A DNA stretch of 64,000 nucleotides from an uncultured Bacteroidales bacterium (GTDB lineage Bacteria; Bacteroidota; Bacteroidia; Bacteroidales; UBA932). Under the pieces are notes generated by a model. The model did no database searches and was not told the origin of the DNA. It saw nothing but the letters and a program-made list of their open reading frames with translations. The stretch spans positions 186,001 through 250,000 of the forward strand of contig CAKUTA010000003.1 of NCBI GenBank assembly GCA_934691625.1. Direction: 5' to 3'. Below, in pieces: positions 26,124 through 34,922 of this stretch. How positions within the stretch are numbered: position 1 is the first letter of the stretch; each line of letters starts with the position of its first letter. A program made the position numbers and the translations under genes.

Positions 26124-29100
26124 ATGACCATAGGCAACTATAATATAAAGATATTGATACTCTGCATGATAGCGCTGGTGTTGCCGGAGATTGCGGGGGC
26201 GCAGGCACTGATGCATATTATAGGAAGCGTCAAGGATTCAGGCGGAGCACCTGTGGCAGGAGCAGGCATTGTCGCATACGGAGACAAGGGGCGAACATGG
26301 GGGACCACAGCTGACACGGACGGGAATTTCTCACTTGACCTGCCTGAAGGCATAGGCTCGTTCAAGGCGGTGATGCTCGGATACAGCGACGAGACAATCC
26401 CTGTCAATCCCGCTAGGAAACGCTATGATATAATAATGAAGGAACGCAGCGAGACAGTCTCGGACGTGGTCGTGACAGGATACGTGGATAAGAAAAAGGA
26501 CAGCTACACCGGCTCCCTTACTGTCATAAAACGTGACCAGATAGAAAAGCTCACACACTCCAATGTGTTGAACATCATACAGCTGCAGGCTCCTGGCTTC
26601 GAGCTCAAGGATGACATCCAGAACGGCTCTAATCCGAACAATGTGCCTGACATGGTGCTACGCGGACGGAGCAGCTTCATAGAGGGTGACAATACCAACG
26701 TGCCGCTGTTCATCCTTGACGGCACAGAAGTGGATATAAGCTATGTCTTCGACATGCCGGCGGAAGACATCGAATCCATATCTGTCCTGAAAGACGCATC
26801 AGCCACATCATTCTATGGCTCGAAAGCGGCTAACGGTGTGATAGTCATTACCTCCAGGCCTACTCAATACGGACGGCTCCAGGTAAGCTATTCCGGAAAT
26901 GTCCAGATGAGCGTACCAGATCTGTCTGACTACAGGCTTCTTGACGCTGCGGAAAAGCTGGAATACGAGCGCCAGGCAGGAATCTACGGAAACTTCTCAG
27001 GCTCCAGCAGTACAGACATCGCCTGGCAGAAAATCTATTATGAGAAGCTCGCGAGGGTCAATGCAGGAGTCAACACCGACTGGAAACGTCTGGCTCTGCG
27101 CACAGGCATCAATCATCTGCACAATGTGATGCTCTCCGGAGGAAGCCAGGATTTCAGATACAATGTCTCCGGAAATATAAATTCCACCCGCGGTGTCATG
27201 GACGAGTCCGGAAGAAACAGCAGCTCGCTCCGTATCAACCTTACCTACGGAAGCCTGTCCAGGCTTTTCATCCAGAACATCACATCTTTCAGCGGTACGA
27301 AATCCACGGATGTCCCTTATGGAAGCTTCTCGGACTATGTGCGTCTGAATCCATACGATCAGCCATATAATTCTGACGGCTCTCTGAACACGGAACTCTC
27401 GTTCGCCACAGCCAACCCTCTGTACGAGAAGCAGCTCAGCAGCTATATCCGCAACTCATCAACCTCATTCATCGACACGTTCAAGCTGCGGTGGAACATA
27501 GCAGGAGGCTTCAGGGCTGAAGCGACATTTGGCTACACATTGACCAGGACGGGAGGAGAGACTTTCTATTCGCCGAAATCACAGAAGTTCAGCACTACCG
27601 CTGATCCGAAGAAGAAAGGAAGCTTCGATGTCAATGACGGTACATCCAGCACCCTGTCTGGCAATGCGTTCCTCGTCTGGAACAAGTCCTATGGAAAGAC
27701 ATTGGCAAGATCCGGCACCATCAGCCTCACTGGCGGAGTCAATGTCGAATCCACAAAGTCCGACACCCACTCATTTTCAGCATTGGGCGTGCTCTCGGAC
27801 AAGCTGGAGCACCCTTCCATGGCGACAGAATATGCTGAAAGCCACCCCGGTGGAGGCAAGGACCAGTCCCGTATGCTAGGCTTCTATGCCAATGCCAACT
27901 ACATCTACGGAAACAGATATTTCGCTGATTTCTCGGTACGTTACGAAGGCTCCTCCAAGTTCGGTACTGACAATAAGTTCGCTCCTTTCGGCTCGCTCGG
28001 TCTCGGATGGAATATCCATAAGGAGAAGTTCATGGAGCAGTCGAAGGTATCTCTTCTGAAATTGCGTGCCAGTATAGGTTTCGTGGGCAATGCGAATTTC
28101 AATCCTTACCAGGCGAAGCTGTCGTACCAGTACAGCTCGGACCTGTATTACAATGGAAATATCGGCGCGGTTCCTGTCTCCATGGTGAATCCTCGGCTGA
28201 AATGGGAAAAGAGCCTGAAACGGAACATCGGTCTGGACTTTGGCTCCTTTGCTGACAGGCTGGCAGGAAGCATTGATTATTACTATGATACGACAAACAG
28301 CCTGGTGATGGACATATCCAAGCCAGCCCACATCGGCTTCAGCAGTGCGAAGGAAAATCTCGGCAAGATAATGAATTCTGGCGTTGAGCTTTCCGTAAGG
28401 GGCAATGTTCTGCAGCGCCGTGATGTAAACCTGAACCTGTTCATGAATGCCAGCCATAATACGAACAAGATTCTTGAAATCAGTGACTATCTGAAAAACC
28501 TGAACAAAAAGAATGAGGAATCTTCTTCGGTGCTCCCTGCTTCGTTCTACCAGGAAGGGGAGTCCATGACTGCCCTGAAGGTGATGCGCTCCGCTGGAAT
28601 CAACCCTGCAAACGGGCGCGAGGTGTTTATTGACAAGGACGGGAACTATACCTACGAATACAGCTACAAGGACAAATATGTGGCAGGCGACACCACCCCT
28701 CTGGTGAACGGCTCGTTCGGAGCTTCCTTCAGCTGGAAAGATCTCGATATCTCCATGACGTTTGCCTACAGGCTCGGCGCTACAGTCTATAACCAGACCC
28801 TGGCCACAAAGGTGGAAGGCGGCAATCCTCGAGAAAATGCCGACAGCCGTGTGTTCTATGACAGATGGAAGCAGCCCGGTGACATGGCGAAATATAAGGA
28901 CATTGCCTCACGCGAGACCACTCCTGTAACAGACAGGTTCGTGGCGAAAGAATATGCTCTGGACGGTTCCTCCATCAAGGTTTCATATTCATTGCCTCAT
29001 AACTGGATCTCCAGGATTCATCTCCGCAGGGCGATGGTATCATTATCGACGGGTGATCTTTTCAACTGGTCCTCAATCCGCAGGGAGCGTGGTCTCGACT

Positions 29101-29147
29101 ATCCGTTTGCCAGGACGTTCCAGTTCTCATTATCGCTAAATATATGA
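26124..29147 (+). CDS. SusC/RagA-type TonB-dependent receptor
   Basis: 1007 aa. Signal peptide, then a carboxypeptidase-regulatory-like domain (GSVKDSGGAPVAGAGIVAYG), a plug domain (DVVVTGYVDKKKDSYTG, FILDGTEVDISYVF, SVLKDASATSFYGSKAANGV) and a 22-strand barrel ending FQFSLSLNI. The SusC signature SVLKDASAT is clear. With the SusD four bp downstream it forms an outer-membrane importer. No glycosidase is linked to it; the divergent protease and the accessory lipoproteins make peptide import (RagAB-like) plausible, by inference. Confidence 0.92.
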   Translation: MTIGNYNIKILILCMIALVLPEIAGAQALMHIIGSVKDSGGAPVAGAGIVAYGDKGRTWGTTADTDGNFSLDLPEGIGSFKAVMLGYSDETIPVNPARKRYDIIMKERSETVSDVVVTGYVDKKKDSYTGSLTVIKRDQIEKLTHSNVLNIIQLQAPGFELKDDIQNGSNPNNVPDMVLRGRSSFIEGDNTNVPLFILDGTEVDISYVFDMPAEDIESISVLKDASATSFYGSKAANGVIVITSRPTQYGRLQVSYSGNVQMSVPDLSDYRLLDAAEKLEYERQAGIYGNFSGSSSTDIAWQKIYYEKLARVNAGVNTDWKRLALRTGINHLHNVMLSGGSQDFRYNVSGNINSTRGVMDESGRNSSSLRINLTYGSLSRLFIQNITSFSGTKSTDVPYGSFSDYVRLNPYDQPYNSDGSLNTELSFATANPLYEKQLSSYIRNSSTSFIDTFKLRWNIAGGFRAEATFGYTLTRTGGETFYSPKSQKFSTTADPKKKGSFDVNDGTSSTLSGNAFLVWNKSYGKTLARSGTISLTGGVNVESTKSDTHSFSALGVLSDKLEHPSMATEYAESHPGGGKDQSRMLGFYANANYIYGNRYFADFSVRYEGSSKFGTDNKFAPFGSLGLGWNIHKEKFMEQSKVSLLKLRASIGFVGNANFNPYQAKLSYQYSSDLYYNGNIGAVPVSMVNPRLKWEKSLKRNIGLDFGSFADRLAGSIDYYYDTTNSLVMDISKPAHIGFSSAKENLGKIMNSGVELSVRGNVLQRRDVNLNLFMNASHNTNKILEISDYLKNLNKKNEESSSVLPASFYQEGESMTALKVMRSAGINPANGREVFIDKDGNYTYEYSYKDKYVAGDTTPLVNGSFGASFSWKDLDISMTFAYRLGATVYNQTLATKVEGGNPRENADSRVFYDRWKQPGDMAKYKDIASRETTPVTDRFVAKEYALDGSSIKVSYSLPHNWISRIHLRRAMVSLSTGDLFNWSSIRRERGLDYPFARTFQFSLSLNI

Positions 29148-29151
29148 CATC

Positions 29152-30567
29152 ATGAAGCTTAGGTACATATATATATTTCTGGCATCACTTCTGGCCCAGG
29201 GGTGCGGTTTCCTGGACATTGATACTCCCGGAATCGTGAATAACGACAAGATGTTCGAGAATGAGCAGGGCTTCATCGACGCCATGGATGGGGTCTATGC
29301 CTCTATGGCATCAGGAAATCTCTATGGAAAGGAGCTTTCTTTCGGGTTCATTGATGAAATCGCGCAGCTGTATTTCAATGACTACGGTGAAGGCAGGACG
29401 GCATTGACGAAAACCATTGATCTTGAATATAAGGACGAGGATGTGCGGGCGCGGATTGACCTTGTCTGGGGCAGAGCCTATAATGCAATATCTTCTGTGA
29501 ACAGCATTCTGGACAATGTTGCAGGACATTCATATCCTGGGCTTCCGCGTATTGAGGGCGAGGCCATGGCGGTAAGGGCAATGCTGCATTTCGATATGCT
29601 GCGCCTGTTTGCTCCAGGTATGGACAAGCCTGATGCCGAGGCGATTCCTTACGCAGACCATTTCTCTGTGAACCCGTTCAGGAGGCTGACGGTGCGTGGA
29701 GTTTATGGCCGGGTCGTGGAAGACCTGGAGCAGGCATACAAGCTGCTTTCAGAGGCACCGGAGATTTCAGGCAGGACGCCGATGTACGTATATATGAACA
29801 AATATGCAGCAGCGGCGCTTCTGGCGCGTGTCCATAACTGGGCAGGTAATTACGATGCTGCTTCCAGATATGCCAGGCTGGCGCTCGAGGGCGGTTTCTC
29901 CTTCACGCGCGAGGAGCAGGTAAAGAGCATGTTCCTTGGGTATCTCGCCGGCAGGGAATGTCTGTTCGGGCTTAATGCCCCGAATATGTATCTTGATGTC
30001 CGCAGCAGTCTTTATCCTACAAGGCTGACAGAGTCAATGCTGATGGTACGCGACAATTACCAGTCGCTGTTCGAGGTCCCGACATTCACATCCGTGAACA
30101 ATGACTACAGATATCAGGCGTATTTCAGCAGGAGGACATGGAGCAGAACCGTGACGCTGTGCACGAAGTTCTATGACAAGAACTATGATGAGGACCAGAT
30201 CGCTCCGGCAGACAAGATCCCCGGGCCGAACCTCATAAGGATTCCTGAGATGTACTACATCCTGGCGGAGTCGGCTTATGCTGCATCCGACAGAGTGAAA
30301 GCGCTGAAGTATCTGAACAATGTGGTGACTGCACGCGGACTGCTGCCGTTGAAGGCGGAAGACATTGACACTGAGGCGAAATTCAGAAAGAAACTTGTCG
30401 GGGAATATGTTAAGGAGTATTGGGGCGAGGGACAGATATTTTTTACGTACAAGCGGTTCCATCTGGATATGGACGGAGTGAACAGCAAGCATTTCGCTGC
30501 TTCGGACAATGTATATGTGCTGCCGCTTCCGGAGAGCGAATATGAAAACGGGGAGGAACAGAAATGA
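29152..30567 (+). CDS. SusD/RagB-family outer-membrane lipoprotein
   Basis: 471 aa; lipoprotein signal (LLAQGC), then GFLDIDTPGIVNNDKMFENEQGFIDAMDGVYASM, the standard SusD start (quoted here in two overlapping pieces: GFLDIDTPGIVNND and FENEQGFIDAMDGVY). TPR-like helices follow (GEAMAVRAMLHFDMLRLF). The C-terminus is LPLPESEYENG. It should cap the preceding SusC. The stop overlaps the DUF4843 start by 4 bp. Confidence 0.9.
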   Translation: MKLRYIYIFLASLLAQGCGFLDIDTPGIVNNDKMFENEQGFIDAMDGVYASMASGNLYGKELSFGFIDEIAQLYFNDYGEGRTALTKTIDLEYKDEDVRARIDLVWGRAYNAISSVNSILDNVAGHSYPGLPRIEGEAMAVRAMLHFDMLRLFAPGMDKPDAEAIPYADHFSVNPFRRLTVRGVYGRVVEDLEQAYKLLSEAPEISGRTPMYVYMNKYAAAALLARVHNWAGNYDAASRYARLALEGGFSFTREEQVKSMFLGYLAGRECLFGLNAPNMYLDVRSSLYPTRLTESMLMVRDNYQSLFEVPTFTSVNNDYRYQAYFSRRTWSRTVTLCTKFYDKNYDEDQIAPADKIPGPNLIRIPEMYYILAESAYAASDRVKALKYLNNVVTARGLLPLKAEDIDTEAKFRKKLVGEYVKEYWGEGQIFFTYKRFHLDMDGVNSKHFAASDNVYVLPLPESEYENGEEQK

Positions 30568-31235
30568 GACGTCTGATAGTATTTTTGATTCTGGCAGGCA
30601 TTGCTGCCGGATGCAGCTACAAGGAGAGCTTCCCGTATAAGGGTGATTCCCTGATAAATTTCAAGACGGATTCGCTGTATTTCTCTTTCGGCGAACTGCC
30701 ATTCTCGGTGACTGATACGACGTTGCGTATAGGAGTGGAGATCATCGGAGCTCCAGTCTCGTATGACAGGACATTCAGGATAGAGCTGGACAGGGTACGG
30801 ACTACCGCCAGGGTTCCGGAGCATTATGACGAGCCTGCTCTAGAAGGTGTCATCAAGGCCGGAGCATCGTCGGGCTTCGTGATGCTGACGATTCATCGTC
30901 TGTCGCTGCAGTCGGATTCCGCATTCGTGGTCGCCATGAATATGCTGGCTGGAGAGGATTTCAGGCTTGGAGCCGTAGAGGACAGGTCGGTGGCGGTCTG
31001 CTTCACGAACCGTCTGGATCTGCCTGACTGGTGGCCTGTGCTTTCGCAGTGGCTTGGAGAATATAATCCTCGTAAATATCAGAAATTTATTGAGTTGTGG
31101 GGAGGGGCGATAACCCGTCAGGATATTAATGAGATGAAGTATACCATTCTGAGGACGTTCAAGAAAGTGAAGGCGTATTTCGAGGGGCATCCTGAGTTCG
31201 GGGTGACATTTCCGGATGCGGACTGGCCGGTATGA
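30564..31235 (+). CDS. DUF4843-family lipoprotein
   Basis: 223 aa; lipobox IAAGC, followed by the family pattern of an Ig-like fold (SLYFSFGELPFSVTDTTLRI) and a C-terminal WWPVLSQWLGEYNPRKYQKF. DUF4843 proteins are repeatedly found right after SusD in operons without glycosidases and are probably exposed accessory subunits of the importer; their role is unknown. The start overlaps the SusD stop (ATGA). Confidence 0.82.
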   Translation: MRRLIVFLILAGIAAGCSYKESFPYKGDSLINFKTDSLYFSFGELPFSVTDTTLRIGVEIIGAPVSYDRTFRIELDRVRTTARVPEHYDEPALEGVIKAGASSGFVMLTIHRLSLQSDSAFVVAMNMLAGEDFRLGAVEDRSVAVCFTNRLDLPDWWPVLSQWLGEYNPRKYQKFIELWGGAITRQDINEMKYTILRTFKKVKAYFEGHPEFGVTFPDADWPV

Positions 31236-31286
31236 TGTGTTCAGTGGAAGAATTAGTCAGATTCAGAGCCTCGCTTATATGGAGGC

Positions 31287-31393
31287 GTGGAATGTAAAGT
31301 GCTGATAAATAGACGTTTAACTACTTTTCTACTCCGCGAACTATGGAGTGGAAAAATAGCTAAGTGATTGATAGATAAGCTGTAACGCTCCAC
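31287..31393. repeat. 107-bp palindromic repeat, copy 3
   Basis: 49-9-49 layout, loop 31336-31344 (GCGAACTAT). The ends GTGGAATGTAA and ACGCTCCAC match the family. The inner stem is different from copies 1-2 (left TTTAACTACTTTTC, right GAAAAATAGCTAAG); the differences between the arms are all transitions, most able to form G-T pairs on one strand or the other. It lies within the 251-bp gap between the DUF4843 and PKD-like genes, that is, inside what is otherwise one operon. Confidence 0.88.
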
Positions 31394-31486
31394 GATGGAA
31401 AGGCTGCCTGTCGCATTGACATGACAGATGCAGGCTGCTTTTGTGGCTTGAACAGAAAGTATAACAAATAATATATCAGTAACATT

Positions 31487-33046
31487 ATGAAATCATTGGG
31501 AAAAATGATCATGGCAGCAGGAGCCTTTGTGGCTATAGCCGTGTCCTGCAACAACGACGAGATCAAGATCATCACCCCGCCTGACGTGGCGGATCTGACA
31601 GGAGTGGATGCCTCATACGAGAGAGGCCTGCATGAGTATCTGGAGATTGCACCGTCTGTGGAGTTCATCGGCTATACGGAGGAGAACAAGGACAGTGTGA
31701 AATACGAATGGAGCATCAACTATCAGACAGTCTGCACAGACAGCGTGCTGACCTACAAGTGCGATGCCCTCGGCACATTCAACGGCTACCTTAAAGTGGA
31801 GACATCGACCGGTGCGAAGATCGCTGATTTCTCACTTGTGGTCACTTCTCCTTATGACAAGGGCCTGCTCCTTCTGAGCGGCACAAGCGAAGGCTCCATG
31901 CTGACATGGAAGCGCCTTGATAAGATGGAGACACCTGCCAGCCCTTACGCATTCAGGGACAACAACCCTACGCTGGAGCTGGGCAAGACTCCGCTGGCGC
32001 TGTCCTGGCATGGCAATGCGCTGACAAACCTTGTGTCGAAGACCAATACTAAAGTTCAGTACAAGGATGCTGACCTGGAGATCCTGCTCACCACAGGCGA
32101 CCCTGTCAAGATGTATGCTCTGGACTCCAAGACATTGCAGGTCAGAAATGAACTTCAGTTCGACGGAAGCGGCAATTTCTCTCCTTCCGCCATTCTTGTG
32201 CCTTATGGCTTCCAGAACGTGATGTGGAACAATTCTACATATTTTATCGGCAACGGCAAGGAGTGGGGGCTTTCCGATGAGCGCAGCTTCATAGCTTCGG
32301 AGGATCTTACAGATGACCTGTCAGTCTCTGATATCTGCTGCTCGATGATTACGGATAACTCCGACATGATTAAGGTCTATTATGACATGAATTCCAGGAC
32401 TCTCCAGTATGTGTCAGGACTTATGGGAAATCAGCCTGGATCAAAAGTGTTCAATATCAACGCTCCTATGTATATGAGCGGCAGCGATGGTATATACCGT
32501 GAGGCTTCTTCCAATTGCAGATATGAGGCGACGAAGCTGATTTTTGTCGGAAATGACGGCAGCAATGTGTATGTATATAGCATTATGCCTTCGGATATTG
32601 CTATGGATGAAACGATAGAGAAGGAAATAAGCGGGAACGGTCATATTGCACCAGAATCAGCTGTAGCTGTGCATCCGATACAGCCTGTCCTGTATTATTC
32701 TAACAAGAATGAGATAAGCCGTCTGAACTATGACGGAGAGAATTTCGACAGCCAGGCATATATAACACTAGACGGGAACTACATCGTAAAACAGATGGCA
32801 TTCAACAACTATGATGCAGACAAGATATTCATCGCCGCAGAAAATCTTGACGAGAACGACGAGATGAAAGCGTCACTGTTCATATATGACATCTCTGACA
32901 AGACTGCCGCGAAGCTTCTGTTCAAGGAAGACCGTGTCGGTGGTTCAGTCAAGAGCCTTATCTATAAGGGCAACGGCTACGAGTGGGAGGACAATGCAGC
33001 AAATTCCGAAGCGTCATCCCTCTCCCGCCTGTTCAGGCGCAAGTAG
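31487..33046 (+). CDS. PKD-like family lipoprotein
   Basis: 519 aa; lipobox AVSC followed by NNDEIKII. Residues ~25-125 form a PKD-like Ig fold (YEWSINYQTVCTDSVLTYKC, DFSLVVTSPYDKGLLLLS), and the remainder looks like a beta-propeller-type region (IQPVLYYSNKNEISRLNYDG). It matches the family known as PKD-like lipoproteins found after SusC-SusD-DUF4843. It is probably an accessory surface subunit. Palindrome copies lie on both sides (31287 and 33079), so it might be transcribed separately; no clear TAnnTTTG promoter was seen in the gap. Confidence 0.8.
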   Translation: MKSLGKMIMAAGAFVAIAVSCNNDEIKIITPPDVADLTGVDASYERGLHEYLEIAPSVEFIGYTEENKDSVKYEWSINYQTVCTDSVLTYKCDALGTFNGYLKVETSTGAKIADFSLVVTSPYDKGLLLLSGTSEGSMLTWKRLDKMETPASPYAFRDNNPTLELGKTPLALSWHGNALTNLVSKTNTKVQYKDADLEILLTTGDPVKMYALDSKTLQVRNELQFDGSGNFSPSAILVPYGFQNVMWNNSTYFIGNGKEWGLSDERSFIASEDLTDDLSVSDICCSMITDNSDMIKVYYDMNSRTLQYVSGLMGNQPGSKVFNINAPMYMSGSDGIYREASSNCRYEATKLIFVGNDGSNVYVYSIMPSDIAMDETIEKEISGNGHIAPESAVAVHPIQPVLYYSNKNEISRLNYDGENFDSQAYITLDGNYIVKQMAFNNYDADKIFIAAENLDENDEMKASLFIYDISDKTAAKLLFKEDRVGGSVKSLIYKGNGYEWEDNAANSEASSLSRLFRRK

Positions 33047-33078
33047 CGTGACATCGGCGCTCCAATACTGAATGGCTC

Positions 33079-33185
33079 GTGGAGTGTAATATGTTGATTT
33101 GTAGGGAGAAACGCATTTTATTACTCCATATATTGCGGAGTAATAAAATGCGTTTCTTCTTGTCTATCAGCGGATTGCGCTCCAC
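33079..33185. repeat. 107-bp palindromic repeat, copy 4
   Basis: 49-9-49 layout, loop 33128-33136 (ATATATTGC). It is the cleanest copy: ends GTGGAGTGTAATATG and TTGCGCTCCAC, and an uninterrupted 21-bp inner stem (AGAAACGCATTTTATTACTC plus C) unlike the stems of the other copies. It lies between the converging PKD-like and glutamine synthetase genes, 10 bp from the latter's stop. Confidence 0.93.
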
Positions 33186-33195
33186 GCGGCAGCCA

Positions 33196-34719
33196 CTATC
33201 CGCAGTAGAAATACTTGTCCACAAGAGCCTTGACCTTTGCCGGATTCTTCGCTGCATCGGCCAGCATTCCGGCATCGTTGAATGACCTGAGTGAGCGGGT
33301 GATGCCATCTATCATGCGCGGAGAGAATACATTGCCCTTCTCGAAGACACCGCGGGCCTTCTCCAGCGCATCGGCAGACTCAGCGCAGCATTCCGGTAGC
33401 TCGGCGAAATCCTTGGAGCCTTTCGTGTGGATGTTGAGCCCTGCATAAGTCCGTTTCACCAGTGCGAGCGCTTCCTCGGCAGGAATTTCGAGACCTGTCC
33501 TGCATGCCGTACACAGGCCGGCCATCAGCTGGTATATGTCTGCGGAACTGTCAGGGGAGCGCATTTCGAATGTCTGCTTGCATGAGGCATCGGAGACTAT
33601 ATAATCGTCAGAGGACTTGCAGCTTTCCTCCAGAGGATTCGCATCGGAGCACATGTCCACACCTGTTGACCATCCGAGTGGCACCCTGACAAGTGCTGAG
33701 CGGTTGCAGTCGCCCCAGCAGATGTTTGTAGGGGCCTCCTGGTTCGGCACCAGACGGAAATACGACGTAGGGTTCTTGTTCCCGAATGCTGTGATGGCAG
33801 GGGCCAATGTCATAAGCCCGGCTATTGCACGTAGAGCGATATCGGAGAGCTTCCCGTTCTCTGTCATGCAGCTGTGCCCGTCCTTCATGATGCGCATGTG
33901 GATATGCATTCCTGAGCCGGCTTCACCGACAATGATCTTAGGCGCGAAGGTCACATCAAGCCCGTATTGCCATGCCAATGTCCTGATCACCCACTTCGCC
34001 AGAAGTATCTGGTCTGCAGCTGTCTCTATAGGGCAAGGCAGGAATTCGACTTCGTTCTGCTCGTAGGTCTTGCCGTCGCGGGTGAAGTTGCCCACTTCGC
34101 TATGCCCGTATTTTATCTGCCCGCCTGTCTGTGCGATAAGTGACATGCACTCCGTGCGGAAATTATTGAGCTTGGCGAAAGGGCCAGACTCGTGGTATCC
34201 TTTCTGGTCGGACCCCGGGAAGAGATCTTCCTCATCTGCAATAACATAGTATTCAAGCTCTCCCATCGCATCGAACGTCATTCCCGTGGATTTCGTGAAT
34301 TCGCAGGCAGCCTTCCTGACGGTCTGGTACGGGTCACATTCGAAAGGCCTCCCATCCTTGTCATAGAAGCTGCAGAGCAGATCAAGTGTAGGGATTTCGG
34401 CAAACGGATCCACGAAAGCTGTCCTGAACCGAGGTATGACATAAAGGTCGCTGCTTCCTGCCTCTACAAATGACGGGAACAGGCTGGAGCCATCGACACG
34501 CTCTCCCTGGCTCAGTATTGTCTCCAGATATTCGAGGCTGTTTATTGTGAAGTTCAGAGTCTTGATGCGCCCGTCCTCGGCCGGGTACATGAAGTTCACC
34601 ATCTTTATCCCATAGGAACGCACGAAGCCGACAATGTCAGATTTCGTGAAGTTCTCCGGATGCTTGCGCAGATATGCCGCTACGATATTGGGCGACATTT
34701 CAAGTCTTTTATCGGTCAT
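33196..34719 (-). CDS. glnA: Glutamine synthetase
   Basis: 507 aa. It makes glutamine from glutamate, ammonia and ATP in the cytoplasm. Signatures: VDGSSLFPSF, GELEYYVI (metal-binding Glu), FAPKIIVGEAGSGMHIHM (ATP-binding loop and His), NPTSYFRLVPNQEAPTNICW and the C-terminal catalytic segment. It belongs to the ~500-residue GlnA-like group common in Bacteroidetes rather than the 730-residue GSIII. No adenylylation-region NLYDLP motif was recognised. It is a single gene, divergent from prfB. Confidence 0.88.
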   Translation of the reverse strand: MTDKRLEMSPNIVAAYLRKHPENFTKSDIVGFVRSYGIKMVNFMYPAEDGRIKTLNFTINSLEYLETILSQGERVDGSSLFPSFVEAGSSDLYVIPRFRTAFVDPFAEIPTLDLLCSFYDKDGRPFECDPYQTVRKAACEFTKSTGMTFDAMGELEYYVIADEEDLFPGSDQKGYHESGPFAKLNNFRTECMSLIAQTGGQIKYGHSEVGNFTRDGKTYEQNEVEFLPCPIETAADQILLAKWVIRTLAWQYGLDVTFAPKIIVGEAGSGMHIHMRIMKDGHSCMTENGKLSDIALRAIAGLMTLAPAITAFGNKNPTSYFRLVPNQEAPTNICWGDCNRSALVRVPLGWSTGVDMCSDANPLEESCKSSDDYIVSDASCKQTFEMRSPDSSADIYQLMAGLCTACRTGLEIPAEEALALVKRTYAGLNIHTKGSKDFAELPECCAESADALEKARGVFEKGNVFSPRMIDGITRSLRSFNDAGMLADAAKNPAKVKALVDKYFYCG

Positions 34720-34781
34720 AATTCAAGTGTTTGCATTGGAAACTGTTTCAATTCAAACAGATTCTTAATGTTACTTTATCG

Positions 34782-34812
34782 TAAAATTAGATATTCCGGT
34801 TAACATTTCAAA
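34782..34812 (-). promoter_or_regulatory. Probable promoter of glutamine synthetase
   Basis: On the minus strand TTTG (34809-34812) is followed 19 bp later by TAATTTTA (34782-34789), one base off TAnnTTTG. Spacing fits; a leader of about 55 nt precedes the start codon. Confidence 0.55.
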
Positions 34813-34871
34813 GCAACTTTCGGAGAAAAATAAAAGAAAGAAAGTTCATCTGTTTGTTCTGAAAATTTGAT

Positions 34872-34879
34872 TAACTTTG
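34872..34879 (+). promoter_or_regulatory. Promoter -7 element of prfB
   Basis: TAACTTTG matches the consensus; the ATG at 34923 follows after ~37 nt of leader. A TTTG at 34853-34856 is only 15 bp upstream, short for a -33 element. Confidence 0.6.
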
Positions 34880-34922
34880 TGGATTGTCCGGCGGTGTCCG
34901 GGCAGTCTAATTGTGTGGAATA

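Noticed and set aside
31395..31445. Hairpin GCCTG...CAGGC after palindrome copy 3 as a terminator
   Set aside because: The stem is interrupted and followed only by a short T-run (CTTTTG); too weak to call.
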